Below are positions 8,102-14,823 of a DNA stretch of 14,932 bases, piece after piece (positions within the stretch are counted from its first letter, which is position 1; each line of letters begins with the position of its first letter). The notes beneath the pieces are model-generated. The model did not search any database. It was given only the letters and a program-made list of their open reading frames with translations, and was not told where the DNA came from. Both the position numbers and the translations under genes were made by a program. The stretch is from JAJRRH01 sp047638815 (GTDB lineage Bacteria; Bacteroidota; Bacteroidia; Flavobacteriales_D; JABDKJ01), in assembly GCA_047638815.1 (NCBI GenBank), contig JBLIMR010000059.1, positions 1-14,932 of the forward strand, given 5' to 3'.

Positions 8102-9619
8102 ATGAGTATATACTCCAAAAAACAGCGTTGGAAAATAGTATTATTGATATTGGCGTTTCTAATTATAGGAGCGTCATTTTGGTATTCCAATTATATCGTA
8201 AGGAAGATTAGAAGTGAAGAGCACCAAAAGGTTGAATTGTGGTCTCAGGCGATAAAGAAAAGAGCCAAATTGGTTCAATATACACAGACGTTATTTGAAG
8301 AATTAGAGGAGAACGAACAGAAAAGTGTTGAGATTTGGACTGATGCCATGGACATTCAGAATAATGTGGAGTTGGAGGATTATACATTTGTTCAGAAAAT
8401 TATCCAAAATCAGGTTAATATCCCCATGATTCTCGTTGATGATGATGATCAAATAACATCGACAAGAAATCTGGATGGGAGCAGAATTGATGACCCTTTA
8501 TATGTGAGGCAGCAGTTGGAACAAATGAAGTCCCTCTATCCCCCCATGGAAATCATCTTTTTTAATGAGAAACAATATCTCTATTATAAAGATTCAAAAC
8601 TTTTCTCCGAGTTGAAGTCGGTAATGGATGATCTAATAAACACATTTATTTCTGAAACGGTTATCAACTCGGCATCTGTGCCTGTTGTTTTAACCAATGA
8701 AGCTCAAAACAAAGTCATTAGTTCAGGTAATGTTGATCAGAAAAAATTAAAGCAACCTGATGAATTACGGAGAGTTTTATCCAATATGAAGCTGAGTAAT
8801 CCACCAATAGAAATCGACTTGGGGAACAATCAGAAAAGCTTTATTTTTTATGAGGATTCCGTGATATTGAAGCAGCTTAAGTTTTTTCCACTGGTACAGT
8901 TCTTGGTTATTGGACTCTTTCTCATGATTTCCTACCTTCTATTTAGCACATTCAGAAAATCAGAGCAAAATCAGGTATGGGTTGGAATGGCTAAAGAGAC
9001 CGCACATCAGTTGGGAACGCCATTATCTGCCCTAATGGCTTGGATGGACATTTTGAAAATTAAAGAAGTGGATGAAGGTATAATAAACGAAATGTCCAAA
9101 GATATCTCTAGACTAGAAACGATAACAGAACGTTTTTCTAAGATTGGTTCAGAGCCTGACCTTAAAAGTGAAAACATTAAGGATGTCATGCAGGAGTATA
9201 TAGATTATTTCACGCCAAGAACATCCAAGAAAGTCATAATGGAAATGGAAGTGGATGAACACGAAGATCATAACGCTATAATTAACAAGGCATTATTTGG
9301 ATGGGTTATTGAAAATTTATTTAAAAACGCAATAGATGCAATGAGTGGAGCTGGTCATATCCATGTTAGGATAGTTGATAAAGGATCAGTACTACACTTG
9401 GATATTTCTGACAGTGGTAAAGGGGTTCCTCAGAATATTCAAAGAACAGTCTTTCAACCTGGTTTTACTACTAAAAAGAGGGGTTGGGGTTTAGGTCTCT
9501 CATTGACAAAAAGAATAATGGAGACCTATCATCATGGCAAAATATTTATCCTAAACTCAACGATAGGCAAGGGAACTACATTCAGAATCATTTTGATTAA
9601 GAAAGAAGTTGAGATGTAA
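8102..9619 (+). CDS. Membrane sensor histidine kinase (orphan)
   Basis: This 505-residue kinase has two membrane segments, about 11-29 and 262-282, enclosing a periplasmic sensor region. The cytoplasmic part has the H-box ETAHQLGTPLSALMAW (299-314) with phospho-acceptor His302. The N-box is ENLFKNAIDAM (404-414, Asn409), G1 is DSGKGV (437-442) and G2 is GWGLGLSL (461-468). All key ATP-binding residues are present, so it should be active. No HAMP domain is visible; the second helix runs into a short linker and then the H-box. The sensor region appears internally duplicated: about 99-171 and 183-260 both read as a hydrophobic strand (IPMILVD / VPVVLTN), a helix, a PPMEI/PPIEI motif, and YYKDS..FSELK / FYEDS..LKQLK. 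A smaller repeat (KVELWSQA / SVEIWTDA) lies near 44 and 75. No response regulator gene is adjacent. The AsmA gene 12 bp upstream suggests an envelope-related signal, by inference only. Confidence 0.93.
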   Translation: MSIYSKKQRWKIVLLILAFLIIGASFWYSNYIVRKIRSEEHQKVELWSQAIKKRAKLVQYTQTLFEELEENEQKSVEIWTDAMDIQNNVELEDYTFVQKIIQNQVNIPMILVDDDDQITSTRNLDGSRIDDPLYVRQQLEQMKSLYPPMEIIFFNEKQYLYYKDSKLFSELKSVMDDLINTFISETVINSASVPVVLTNEAQNKVISSGNVDQKKLKQPDELRRVLSNMKLSNPPIEIDLGNNQKSFIFYEDSVILKQLKFFPLVQFLVIGLFLMISYLLFSTFRKSEQNQVWVGMAKETAHQLGTPLSALMAWMDILKIKEVDEGIINEMSKDISRLETITERFSKIGSEPDLKSENIKDVMQEYIDYFTPRTSKKVIMEMEVDEHEDHNAIINKALFGWVIENLFKNAIDAMSGAGHIHVRIVDKGSVLHLDISDSGKGVPQNIQRTVFQPGFTTKKRGWGLGLSLTKRIMETYHHGKIFILNSTIGKGTTFRIILIKKEVEM

Positions 9620-9658
9620 AAAAACACCATCTCATTACTGGCTGATGTTTTAAACATT

Positions 9659-10804
9659 TTAAAACTTGTTGTAGTATCGGCTTATCGCCCTAGTTAACTG
9701 ATCATATATTGGTCGTGTAAATTCCACAAATAAAGTTTGAGGCGGAGGAGGAAGAGCTTCTGTACTGTTGCAAACGTTTATTTGCTCTTGGCTAAGCGCT
9801 CTTTCATCTCCATTGAAGTTCCCCCAATCGGAAATCCAGATGAATTTACCATCGAATTTTTCGTGTCTTATCATAGCATTGGTCTGGGCATCATATATCC
9901 GCATGCTCAATAGACCTTGAGATACTGTCTCCTTGTGCCAGGTGCTCAATGTGGCTGAAACGGTGTTATAGGCATCGATAGACGTTCCATCTTCTAAGGT
10001 TACTTGCCCTACGACCACACTGTCCTTGGTAAACGTCTCTGTTTTTTGGTTCACAAAAGTTTGCCCGACAACAAAATCATCAAAAGCGACCTTCATATAC
10101 TCGTCAACAATATTTAGGTCTTCACTGTCCGCCTCTTCTTGGCTATAGAATCTTACGAATTTGTTCGTGTTATATCTGTCATGTAAATAGGACTCCACCT
10201 GATCCTGGAAGAAATTACTACTTAACGTGTAAGATGCAGGCACTGGAATTTGTTCAACAACAACTTTAAGGGTAGCCATAAATAGCGACTCATCTATCTT
10301 GTTGTTAACATCCTTGAAGCCAGGGACGTAATCATTGGCCTCCTGGTAGTAATAATACGCATCCTTAGCATCACGCCTTGTATTTCTGGCCATGGAAGCA
10401 TCACCTGCATCATACCTCTCTTGGGCTGCCAGCTCTGTTAATTCATCAGCCTTGCTAAAATAATTTTTCGGATTCTTTATCACTGACAAAGCCCCGGGTG
10501 ACTTTCTAATGTCATCATGCATTTGATTGATCATGTCATACTTTTCCAAGGCTTCACAATACTTAAATTGGTCATTGGAGGAAATGATCCTTTGTGCATC
10601 CTCCTCCAAATGCTTTAACGCATAGTTGTATGCATTAGATAAAATTGTTTTTGATTTCTTGTGATCGGGATTTTGTCTCAGTCTATTAACCGACTTGATC
10701 ACTGCAGAATAGTAATCCCCGTTTTCGAAAGCTTTTTTCCCTGAAGAACATTGGGTTAACAGACCCAACGATAGCGCGATAAAGAATAGTTGTAACGTTT
10801 TCAT
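9659..10804 (-). CDS. Lipoprotein with TPR-like N-terminal half, function unknown
   Basis: From the start at 10804 the protein is 381 residues and opens with MKTLQLFFIALSLGLLTQCS, a type II signal peptide with lipobox LLTQ-C (lipidated Cys19). A longer in-frame reading from 10954 would bury this signal behind 50 residues and was rejected. Residues about 22-170 are helical with TPR-like spacing (KAFENGDYYSAVIKSVNRL, then ALEKYDMINQMHDDI, RRDAKDAYYYYQEANDYVPG). The second half (175-381) is a mixed domain with VVVEQIPVPASYTLSS, VAFDDFVVGQTFV and a C-terminal FVEFTRPIYDQLTRAISRYY. No catalytic motif is recognisable. It should sit in the periplasm or on the outer membrane. It converges with the histidine kinase gene across 39 bp. 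No strong promoter box is visible upstream; TAATATTG (10875-10868) misses the -7 consensus by one base. Confidence 0.82.
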   Translation of the reverse strand: MKTLQLFFIALSLGLLTQCSSGKKAFENGDYYSAVIKSVNRLRQNPDHKKSKTILSNAYNYALKHLEEDAQRIISSNDQFKYCEALEKYDMINQMHDDIRKSPGALSVIKNPKNYFSKADELTELAAQERYDAGDASMARNTRRDAKDAYYYYQEANDYVPGFKDVNNKIDESLFMATLKVVVEQIPVPASYTLSSNFFQDQVESYLHDRYNTNKFVRFYSQEEADSEDLNIVDEYMKVAFDDFVVGQTFVNQKTETFTKDSVVVGQVTLEDGTSIDAYNTVSATLSTWHKETVSQGLLSMRIYDAQTNAMIRHEKFDGKFIWISDWGNFNGDERALSQEQINVCNSTEALPPPPQTLFVEFTRPIYDQLTRAISRYYNKF

Positions 10805-10944
10805 AACACATTTATTTTGACGTTTAGAATGAATTATGCAGATATGATGCCAATCGATCCCAAAAGTCAATATTAACTCAAAATAGCGTTGTAAAAAATA
10901 TTTCTCACTCCACTTATTAATTGTCAGAAGTGGACACAAAAACA

Positions 10945-11008
10945 CGTAATTCACATCATCACTATGTGTTTTATCTACCTGTAAAACAGATGAGTAACGT
11001 GAATTACG
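10945..11008. repeat. Nested inverted repeat, 64 nt
   Basis: Outer arms CGTAATTCAC (10945-10954) and GTGAATTACG (10999-11008) are perfectly complementary over 10 bp. Inside, TGTTTTA (10967-10973) and TAAAACA (10982-10988) form a second perfect 7-bp stem with an 8-nt loop. Between them only a few pairs (ACT with AGT) are possible. On the minus strand the outer stem is followed by TGTTTTTGTG, so it may be the terminator of the decayed gene just before it. On the plus strand no T-run follows. Confidence 0.6.
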
Positions 11009-11026
11009 CCTTGTGGTGATTGAGGT

Positions 11027-11140
11027 TTAGTTTATTGAGGTATTTGGCGTTAACGCCCTAGTTATTTCTATGGATGTTATTTTATTGTTAACGGATATTT
11101 TCAATAGATAAATGCCATTCGGAGTTTAATTCCATATCTC
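11027..11140 (-). pseudogene. Decayed 3' end of a T9SS cargo gene (sorting-domain remnant)
   Basis: Read on the minus strand from 11125 to 11027, the frame gives TP-NGIYLLKISVNN-KITSIEITR-ALTPNTSIN and a stop. NGIYLLKISVNN followed by a lysine/isoleucine/arginine-rich end is the pattern of the last strands of a type A T9SS C-terminal sorting domain, as in the intact protein at 13309-14547 (TTGIYFLNINDSNG, then NRKIIVE). The frame is broken by TAA at 11126-11128. Upstream codons read RLKTRLEIWN, and no FPNP motif or start is found. I infer a relic of a larger gene, most of it lost. The tail after EITR (11 residues) is longer than usual, which may reflect a lost stop. Chance resemblance in AT-rich DNA cannot be excluded. 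Confidence 0.45.
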
Positions 11141-11194
11141 TAGCCTAGTCTTCAATCTTGTTGACAGGGATCTGTTTGTGTGAAAATATAAAAA

Positions 11195-11208
11195 ATACCA
11201 ATCGGTAT
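11195..11208. promoter_or_regulatory. Probable TetR operator
   Basis: ATACC-AATC-GGTAT is an inverted repeat with perfect 5-bp arms, 36 bp before the tetR start. The form ATACC(N4)GGTAT is common for operators of TetR-family repressors. It lies just upstream of the TACATTTG -7 box, covering the position of a -33 element, where bound repressor would block RNA polymerase. Autoregulation of the tetR-hydrolase operon is the likely role. Confidence 0.6.
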
Positions 11209-11218
11209 AATAAATGAT

Positions 11219-11226
11219 TACATTTG
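11219..11226 (+). promoter_or_regulatory. -7 promoter box of the tetR-hydrolase operon
   Basis: TACATTTG matches TAnnTTTG exactly and lies 18 bp before the ATG at 11245, giving a very short leader. No TTG stands at the -33 position, which is occupied by the operator-like repeat, so the promoter may be weak or need help. Confidence 0.5.
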
Positions 11227-11244
11227 TCAATATAATATTTATTG

Positions 11245-11835
11245 ATGAAATCAGAACAAACCAAAAAATACATTTTAGAAAAAGTATCACCTGTTTTTAA
11301 TTCTCGCGGGTATTTTGGGACGAGTCTGTCAGAAATAACGGAAGTAACTGGATTGACTAAGGGAGCTATTTATGGTAATTTTGCCAATAAGGAAGATTTA
11401 GCAGTAGCAGCTTTCAATTATAATATTAGATCTATTATCGGGAAGATTACGATAATCACCAACGAGATTGACTCTCCTCTTGCAAAGCTGTTAGCGATAA
11501 GTAATTTTTACCGAAATTACTATGAAAGGTATATGGTGAATGGAGGTTGTCCAGTTCTAAATGTTGGAATTGACGCCAACAACAATAATCAAAAACTATT
11601 CATTAGGGTAAGAGAGGTCCTAGTCAAACTGCAGTTGGCGTTAACCAATATAATAGAACAGGGTAAGCAATCTGAAGAATTTGTGGGAACCATAGATTCG
11701 AAGAAATATGGAGCACTAATGTTTTCACTAATTGAGGGTGCGGTCTTCACATCAACAATAATGAAAGATCCAAATTATTTAAAAGATATGATGAATCATT
11801 TGGATAAGATCATTTTAAATGAACTCAAGAAATAA
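11245..11835 (+). CDS. TetR/AcrR family transcriptional regulator
   Basis: This 196-residue protein has the N-terminal TetR helix-turn-helix: YILEKVSPVFNSRGYFGTSL (9-28), then SEITEVTGLTKGAIYGNFANK (29-49), with the G-IY-NF-KE recognition-helix signature. The C-terminal ligand domain (60-196) has VNGGCPVLNVGIDANN (98-113), a stretch seen in many one-domain TetR proteins of the AcrR type, and several helices that would form the dimer. The ATG at 11245 is preferred to TTG at 11242, which would add one methionine. Its likely operator lies at 11195-11208. The alpha/beta hydrolase gene follows within 9-24 bp depending on its start, so the regulator probably controls itself and the hydrolase. The ligand is unknown; TetR proteins usually bind small hydrophobic molecules. 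Confidence 0.93.
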   Translation: MKSEQTKKYILEKVSPVFNSRGYFGTSLSEITEVTGLTKGAIYGNFANKEDLAVAAFNYNIRSIIGKITIITNEIDSPLAKLLAISNFYRNYYERYMVNGGCPVLNVGIDANNNNQKLFIRVREVLVKLQLALTNIIEQGKQSEEFVGTIDSKKYGALMFSLIEGAVFTSTIMKDPNYLKDMMNHLDKIILNELKK

Positions 11836-11859
11836 ATAATACTGATGGGTATAATATTA

Positions 11860-12687
11860 ATGAAAATATATTTCAGAACCATGTCTGTGATTCATTCAAA
11901 ATTTGCTGCGAATCAAGCTTTTAAACTATTTCAGAAAGTTAGAAAAAAGGAAATACGAAGTAGGGAGTTACCCTTTTTTGAGGCAGCACGATCATTTACA
12001 GTGAACTTTGACCCAGAAGATATTTTGGGTTATGAACTGGGAGATGCTGATGGTGAGGTGGTCATAATGGTACACGGATGGGACTCTAACCCCGGTAGTA
12101 TGTCCAAAATTGCATTTGCACTGGTAGATCAGGGTTATCGGGTTATAGCAATGAACTTACCGGGCCATGCGATGACCGAAATGGGTGAAACAAACTTATT
12201 TGTAGCTAAAAATGGTTTAAAAGCGTTTTTGGCCCACTTGAATTTATCAAAACCTATAAGTTGTGTGACACACTCTTTTGGTTCAGCAATGTTGAGCTTT
12301 AGTCTTGCGGATCTCGATTTAGAAATCAACAAAATGGTTTTTCTAACATGTGCTAATCGAATGCAAGATCTCTTTGTTGATTTCAAAGATTTTATAGGGT
12401 TGGGAGACAGGGCATTTGGGAGAATGTGCAAGATGGCGGATAATATCTTGGGGGAACCATTAGCAGAAATGGAGGTAGCTAAGAGTTTGAAGAAAGTGAA
12501 TTTTGGAGAATTACTTTTAGTTCACGACAAAAACGACAAGATAATTCCTTTCACAAAGTCTCAGGAGATACATGATAAACATCCGAGATCAATACTAAAG
12601 ATCTACGAGAATATTGGTCACTATAGAATGCTATGGAATGATAATGTGTTGAACGATACTCTGGCGTTTATTTCCAAAAACAATTAA
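11860..12687 (+). CDS. Alpha/beta hydrolase
   Basis: This 275-residue cytoplasmic hydrolase shows the alpha/beta fold landmarks in order: oxyanion-hole strand VVIMVHGWDSNPGS (67-80), NLPGHA (99-104), nucleophile elbow THSFGS (137-142) with Ser139, acid loop HDKNDKIIP (222-230) with Asp226, and catalytic His254 in NIGHYRML. The elbow departs from GxSxG because Thr137 replaces the first Gly, a tolerated small-residue variant. I start at ATG 11860 (MKIYFRTMSVIHSKF), which begins the N-terminal segment seen in relatives. ATG 11845 would add five residues. It is the second gene of the tetR operon. Substrate could be an ester, lactone or similar small molecule; the sequence does not tell. The downstream gap to 12811 shows no strong terminator. 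Confidence 0.9.
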   Translation: MKIYFRTMSVIHSKFAANQAFKLFQKVRKKEIRSRELPFFEAARSFTVNFDPEDILGYELGDADGEVVIMVHGWDSNPGSMSKIAFALVDQGYRVIAMNLPGHAMTEMGETNLFVAKNGLKAFLAHLNLSKPISCVTHSFGSAMLSFSLADLDLEINKMVFLTCANRMQDLFVDFKDFIGLGDRAFGRMCKMADNILGEPLAEMEVAKSLKKVNFGELLLVHDKNDKIIPFTKSQEIHDKHPRSILKIYENIGHYRMLWNDNVLNDTLAFISKNN

Positions 12688-12811
12688 GCCGCCATTGAAA
12701 TACAGATTTAGGTAGATTTCCGATCAATCTCTGAAATGACCATTGATGAATGAAGTATTGGAGCTATCGTATGCCTTGAATCAAAAAATTCCTTTCTTAC
12801 TAAAGAAAAAT

Positions 12812-13204
12812 TTAAAGCAGCTTTAGTATGCCCATTATTATTAGAATAACTCCAGCGGGCACCTGATATTGTAAAAGTGTTGCTCGCATGGATTCTGCTC
12901 TATTTCTTGCCGTTTCATTTTTTTCAAGAAATAAGCGTGATATTATTGGATAAGCAAGTAAGAAACCAGCCACTAATTCAGCACCAAACAATGCCAGGCT
13001 AATGATGCCACCATTTATAGAACCAAGACCTTGAAATAATATTGTAAGAATACCCCTTACGCCAAATATGGTAAGTAACACTCCTAGCCACTCTTGATAA
13101 GGTCTGATTTTATCGAGATATTCTTTAGTTTCCGGGCGTTTTGCGATGATTAGGGAGTATGAGGCCATTAATCCTCCAACAATGGCTACAATAGCTGATA
13201 ACAT
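12812..13204 (-). CDS. Small integral membrane protein, four predicted helices
   Basis: This 130-residue protein has four hydrophobic segments: about 2-20 (SAIVAIVGGLMASYSLIIA), 39-61 (WLGVLLTIFGVRGILTILF), 65-87 (GGIISLALFGAELVAGFLLAY) and 113-130 (VPAGVILIIMGILKLL). The two halves look alike: a helix, a charged linker and a segment starting with PYQEWLG at 35-41 or LQYQVPAG at 111-118, so it may be an internal duplication. I recognise no named family or catalytic residue. A weak hairpin (12793-12808, TTTCTT/AAGAAA) follows its stop and is followed by GGAATTTTTTGA on this strand. A one-mismatch -7 box TATCTTCG (13227-13220) lies just upstream, with TTTG at 13254-13251 as a possible -33 element. 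Confidence 0.72.
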   Translation of the reverse strand: MLSAIVAIVGGLMASYSLIIAKRPETKEYLDKIRPYQEWLGVLLTIFGVRGILTILFQGLGSINGGIISLALFGAELVAGFLLAYPIISRLFLEKNETARNRAESMRATLLQYQVPAGVILIIMGILKLL

Positions 13205-13249
13205 GTGTTAAATTTTCTCCGAAGATAAAAAATGAATCTTCTTAAATTA

Positions 13250-13290
13250 TCAAAAACAAAAAAGGCTACCCAAAAAATTGAGTAGCCTTT
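13250..13290 (-). terminator. Intrinsic terminator of the T9SS cargo gene
   Basis: AAAGGCTAC (13261-13269) and GTAGCCTTT (13282-13290) form a perfect 9-bp stem with a 12-nt loop. On the minus strand the stem is followed by TTTGTTTTTGATAAT, a good T-rich tract. It begins 19 bp after the stop of the gene ending at 13309 and lies before the membrane protein at 13204, so the two genes are transcribed separately. Confidence 0.85.
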
Positions 13291-13308
13291 AGTTTTGTTT
13301 GGAAAAGA

Positions 13309-14547
13309 TTATTCAACAATAATCTTTCTGTTTAGGATAGAGTTACCATTGCTATCATTAATGTTTAAGAAATAGATTCCAGTTGTAGCATCAGGAATTG
13401 ATACTTCATTATTTGTATTGTTTCTTAAGTTAAGGTTTTGTGAATGGATTATTCTTCCTTGCAAGTCCATTACATTCAAACTTCCGTTTTTAACGTTCAC
13501 GTTAGTATTGATAATGAACTGTCCATTACTTGGATTAGGAAAAACAGAGAATTCAACTTCAGTAATTTCTTCGATTCCTGTTACAACAGTTGGTTCATCT
13601 CCGATTAGTTGAAATTGAAATTCACCAGGTATTTGACCTGTAACATATGTAGAAACTCTCACCAAATATTCTGTTGGCGTTCCTGAAAAACCTTCGATTG
13701 TCCATTCAAAATCTGGTGTTAACGTCTCATCCCAACAAGTTTGAGGAGATAAAGTTCCTCCTACGCTATCAATAGGCAGAGATGTAGCAGAACAATCACC
13801 ATCCCATATTTCAAAGATGAATTGTGCTTCTGGATTTAATGGTTCAAAAACAACATCAAGTTCTTCATTCGTTCCTGTATTAAACCTAAACCATACATCA
13901 TAAAATTCACCAAATGGACGACATGTTGGTTCTGTTGTGTTTGATGGTGAATTTTCATTGTTCCCTAAGGTAAAGGTATCATCATCATTCGCTTGAGAAG
14001 AAGTCAATACTGGTACATTTTGAGCAAGATTACAAAAAGTATTTGCCGCAGGATTTGGAGGAATAATTTCTGTTAAACTAAAAGTACCACTTCCTGAATC
14101 ACCAGCAGAATATCCACCGATTCTTACCAAGTATGTTTCTCCTGCAACAACAGGAAAATTAAGAAATGAAGAGAATCCAGCACAACCAGCACCGTCATCG
14201 TTACATGCTAATAGATCTTCCTCAACTGGAGGACAATCCCAATCTGGATTGTAAACCACTAGACGAGAATCATAATCAATCATATCACAAGTAGAAAGCT
14301 CAATGAAACCATCATTTTCAGCAGTTACTTCGTACCACATATCCAAGTGACAGTTGTCGTCTCCAAAAGAGAATCCTGTGCAATTTGCGTGTTCAGGACC
14401 ATCTGTAGTAGCACCTAGAGATGAATAATCATGTGTGCCATATCCAACTTCAATTGCGTCTTCGCAATTATCGTTATCCGGCTGCGCAGAAACTAAACCT
14501 ATGTTTAGCACGCAAAAAAGTAATAAAAGAGCGTATAATTTATTCAT
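13309..14547 (-). CDS. Secreted T9SS cargo protein with two related beta domains
   Basis: This 412-residue protein has an N-terminal Sec signal (MNKLYALLLLFCVLNIGLVS, cleavage near Ala21-Gln22). Two extracellular domains follow. The first (about 26-158) starts NDNCEDAIEVGYGTH and has DNCHLDMWYEVTAENDGFIEL, ACNDDGAGC and TYLVRIGGYSAGDSGSGTFSL. The second (about 171-316) has CNLAQNVPV, EFYDVWFRFNTG and EYLVRVSTYVTGQIPGEFQF. Both resemble the PPC-like pattern found in Bacteroidota secreted proteins. The C-terminal sorting domain (about 333-412) has FSVFPNPSNGQF, LNVMDLQGRIIHSQ and ATTGIYFLNIND, the standard type A signal for T9SS export and anchoring. Eleven cysteines in the mature part could form disulfides. 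The function is unknown; binding or adhesion is plausible. It has its own terminator and a possible operator upstream (14588-14603). No exact TAnnTTTG box is seen. Confidence 0.92.
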   Translation of the reverse strand: MNKLYALLLLFCVLNIGLVSAQPDNDNCEDAIEVGYGTHDYSSLGATTDGPEHANCTGFSFGDDNCHLDMWYEVTAENDGFIELSTCDMIDYDSRLVVYNPDWDCPPVEEDLLACNDDGAGCAGFSSFLNFPVVAGETYLVRIGGYSAGDSGSGTFSLTEIIPPNPAANTFCNLAQNVPVLTSSQANDDDTFTLGNNENSPSNTTEPTCRPFGEFYDVWFRFNTGTNEELDVVFEPLNPEAQFIFEIWDGDCSATSLPIDSVGGTLSPQTCWDETLTPDFEWTIEGFSGTPTEYLVRVSTYVTGQIPGEFQFQLIGDEPTVVTGIEEITEVEFSVFPNPSNGQFIINTNVNVKNGSLNVMDLQGRIIHSQNLNLRNNTNNEVSIPDATTGIYFLNINDSNGNSILNRKIIVE

Positions 14548-14587
14548 ATTTAATATTATTTAAGTTAATTTACGGGTAATACATTAG

Positions 14588-14603
14588 CATAGTAAGTACT
14601 ATG
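14588..14603. promoter_or_regulatory. 16-bp palindrome, possible operator of the T9SS cargo gene
   Basis: CATAGTA-AG-TACTATG has perfect 7-bp arms with a 2-nt spacer and lies 41 bp before the ATG of the cargo gene, in its promoter region. Its size and position suit a dimeric regulator. TTG of a possible -33 element (ACAATTG, 14605-14613 on the opposite strand) lies just outside it. No regulator for it is evident in the window. Confidence 0.4.
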
Positions 14604-14823
14604 TAACAATTGTCGAAGGTAAAAAATAATTATAAAAATTATGTTAAATTAAGTGAAGAATCTAATTTCATTATTTCATTTCCAAATATCGTTGATATTA
14701 CGATTTTATTTCATGGTGAGAGGGCTTGATCTTTTTAATCGTTTGATATTTTCGATCTAAGAATTGATCGTAATATATTGACGTTAAGGTGTTTGATGTC
14801 TTAATGATGTATGGCGCGAACAA
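14604..14823. other. AT-rich intergenic sequence
   Basis: This stretch between the T9SS cargo gene's control region and the tRNA terminator has no reading frame I can support. A small inverted repeat ATCGT/ACGAT (14688-14704) is visible, but it is short and unremarkable at this base composition. Confidence 0.5.

Larger units (their letters stand above)
10805..11244. other. 440-bp intergenic region between the lipoprotein and tetR genes
   Basis: This gap separates divergent genes and holds no intact gene that I can support. It contains a nested hairpin (10945-11008), a decayed T9SS-domain coding remnant on the minus strand (about 11027-11140) and the tetR control region (11195-11226). Positions 10805-10944 show only AT-rich sequence, without a clear promoter or repeat. 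Confidence 0.7.

Noticed and set aside
9620..9658. Possible bidirectional terminator between the kinase and lipoprotein genes
   Set aside because: Only a 4-bp CATC/GATG stem and an ATGTTT-T-AAACAT repeat with no loop are present; too weak to call.
10805..10954. N-terminal extension of the lipoprotein up to 10954
   Set aside because: It would place 50 residues before a clear signal peptide and lipobox and run into the hairpin arm.
11046..11057. Perfect 12-bp palindrome GGCGTTAACGCC
   Set aside because: It lies within the T9SS relic, about 190 bp from tetR and far from the promoter box, so an operator role is unlikely. I saw no second copy.
11161..11192. TTGACA with a TATAAA-like box upstream of tetR
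   Set aside because: Spacing is about 20 bp and Bacteroidota do not use the E. coli consensus; the exact TAnnTTTG box at 11219 is the better candidate.
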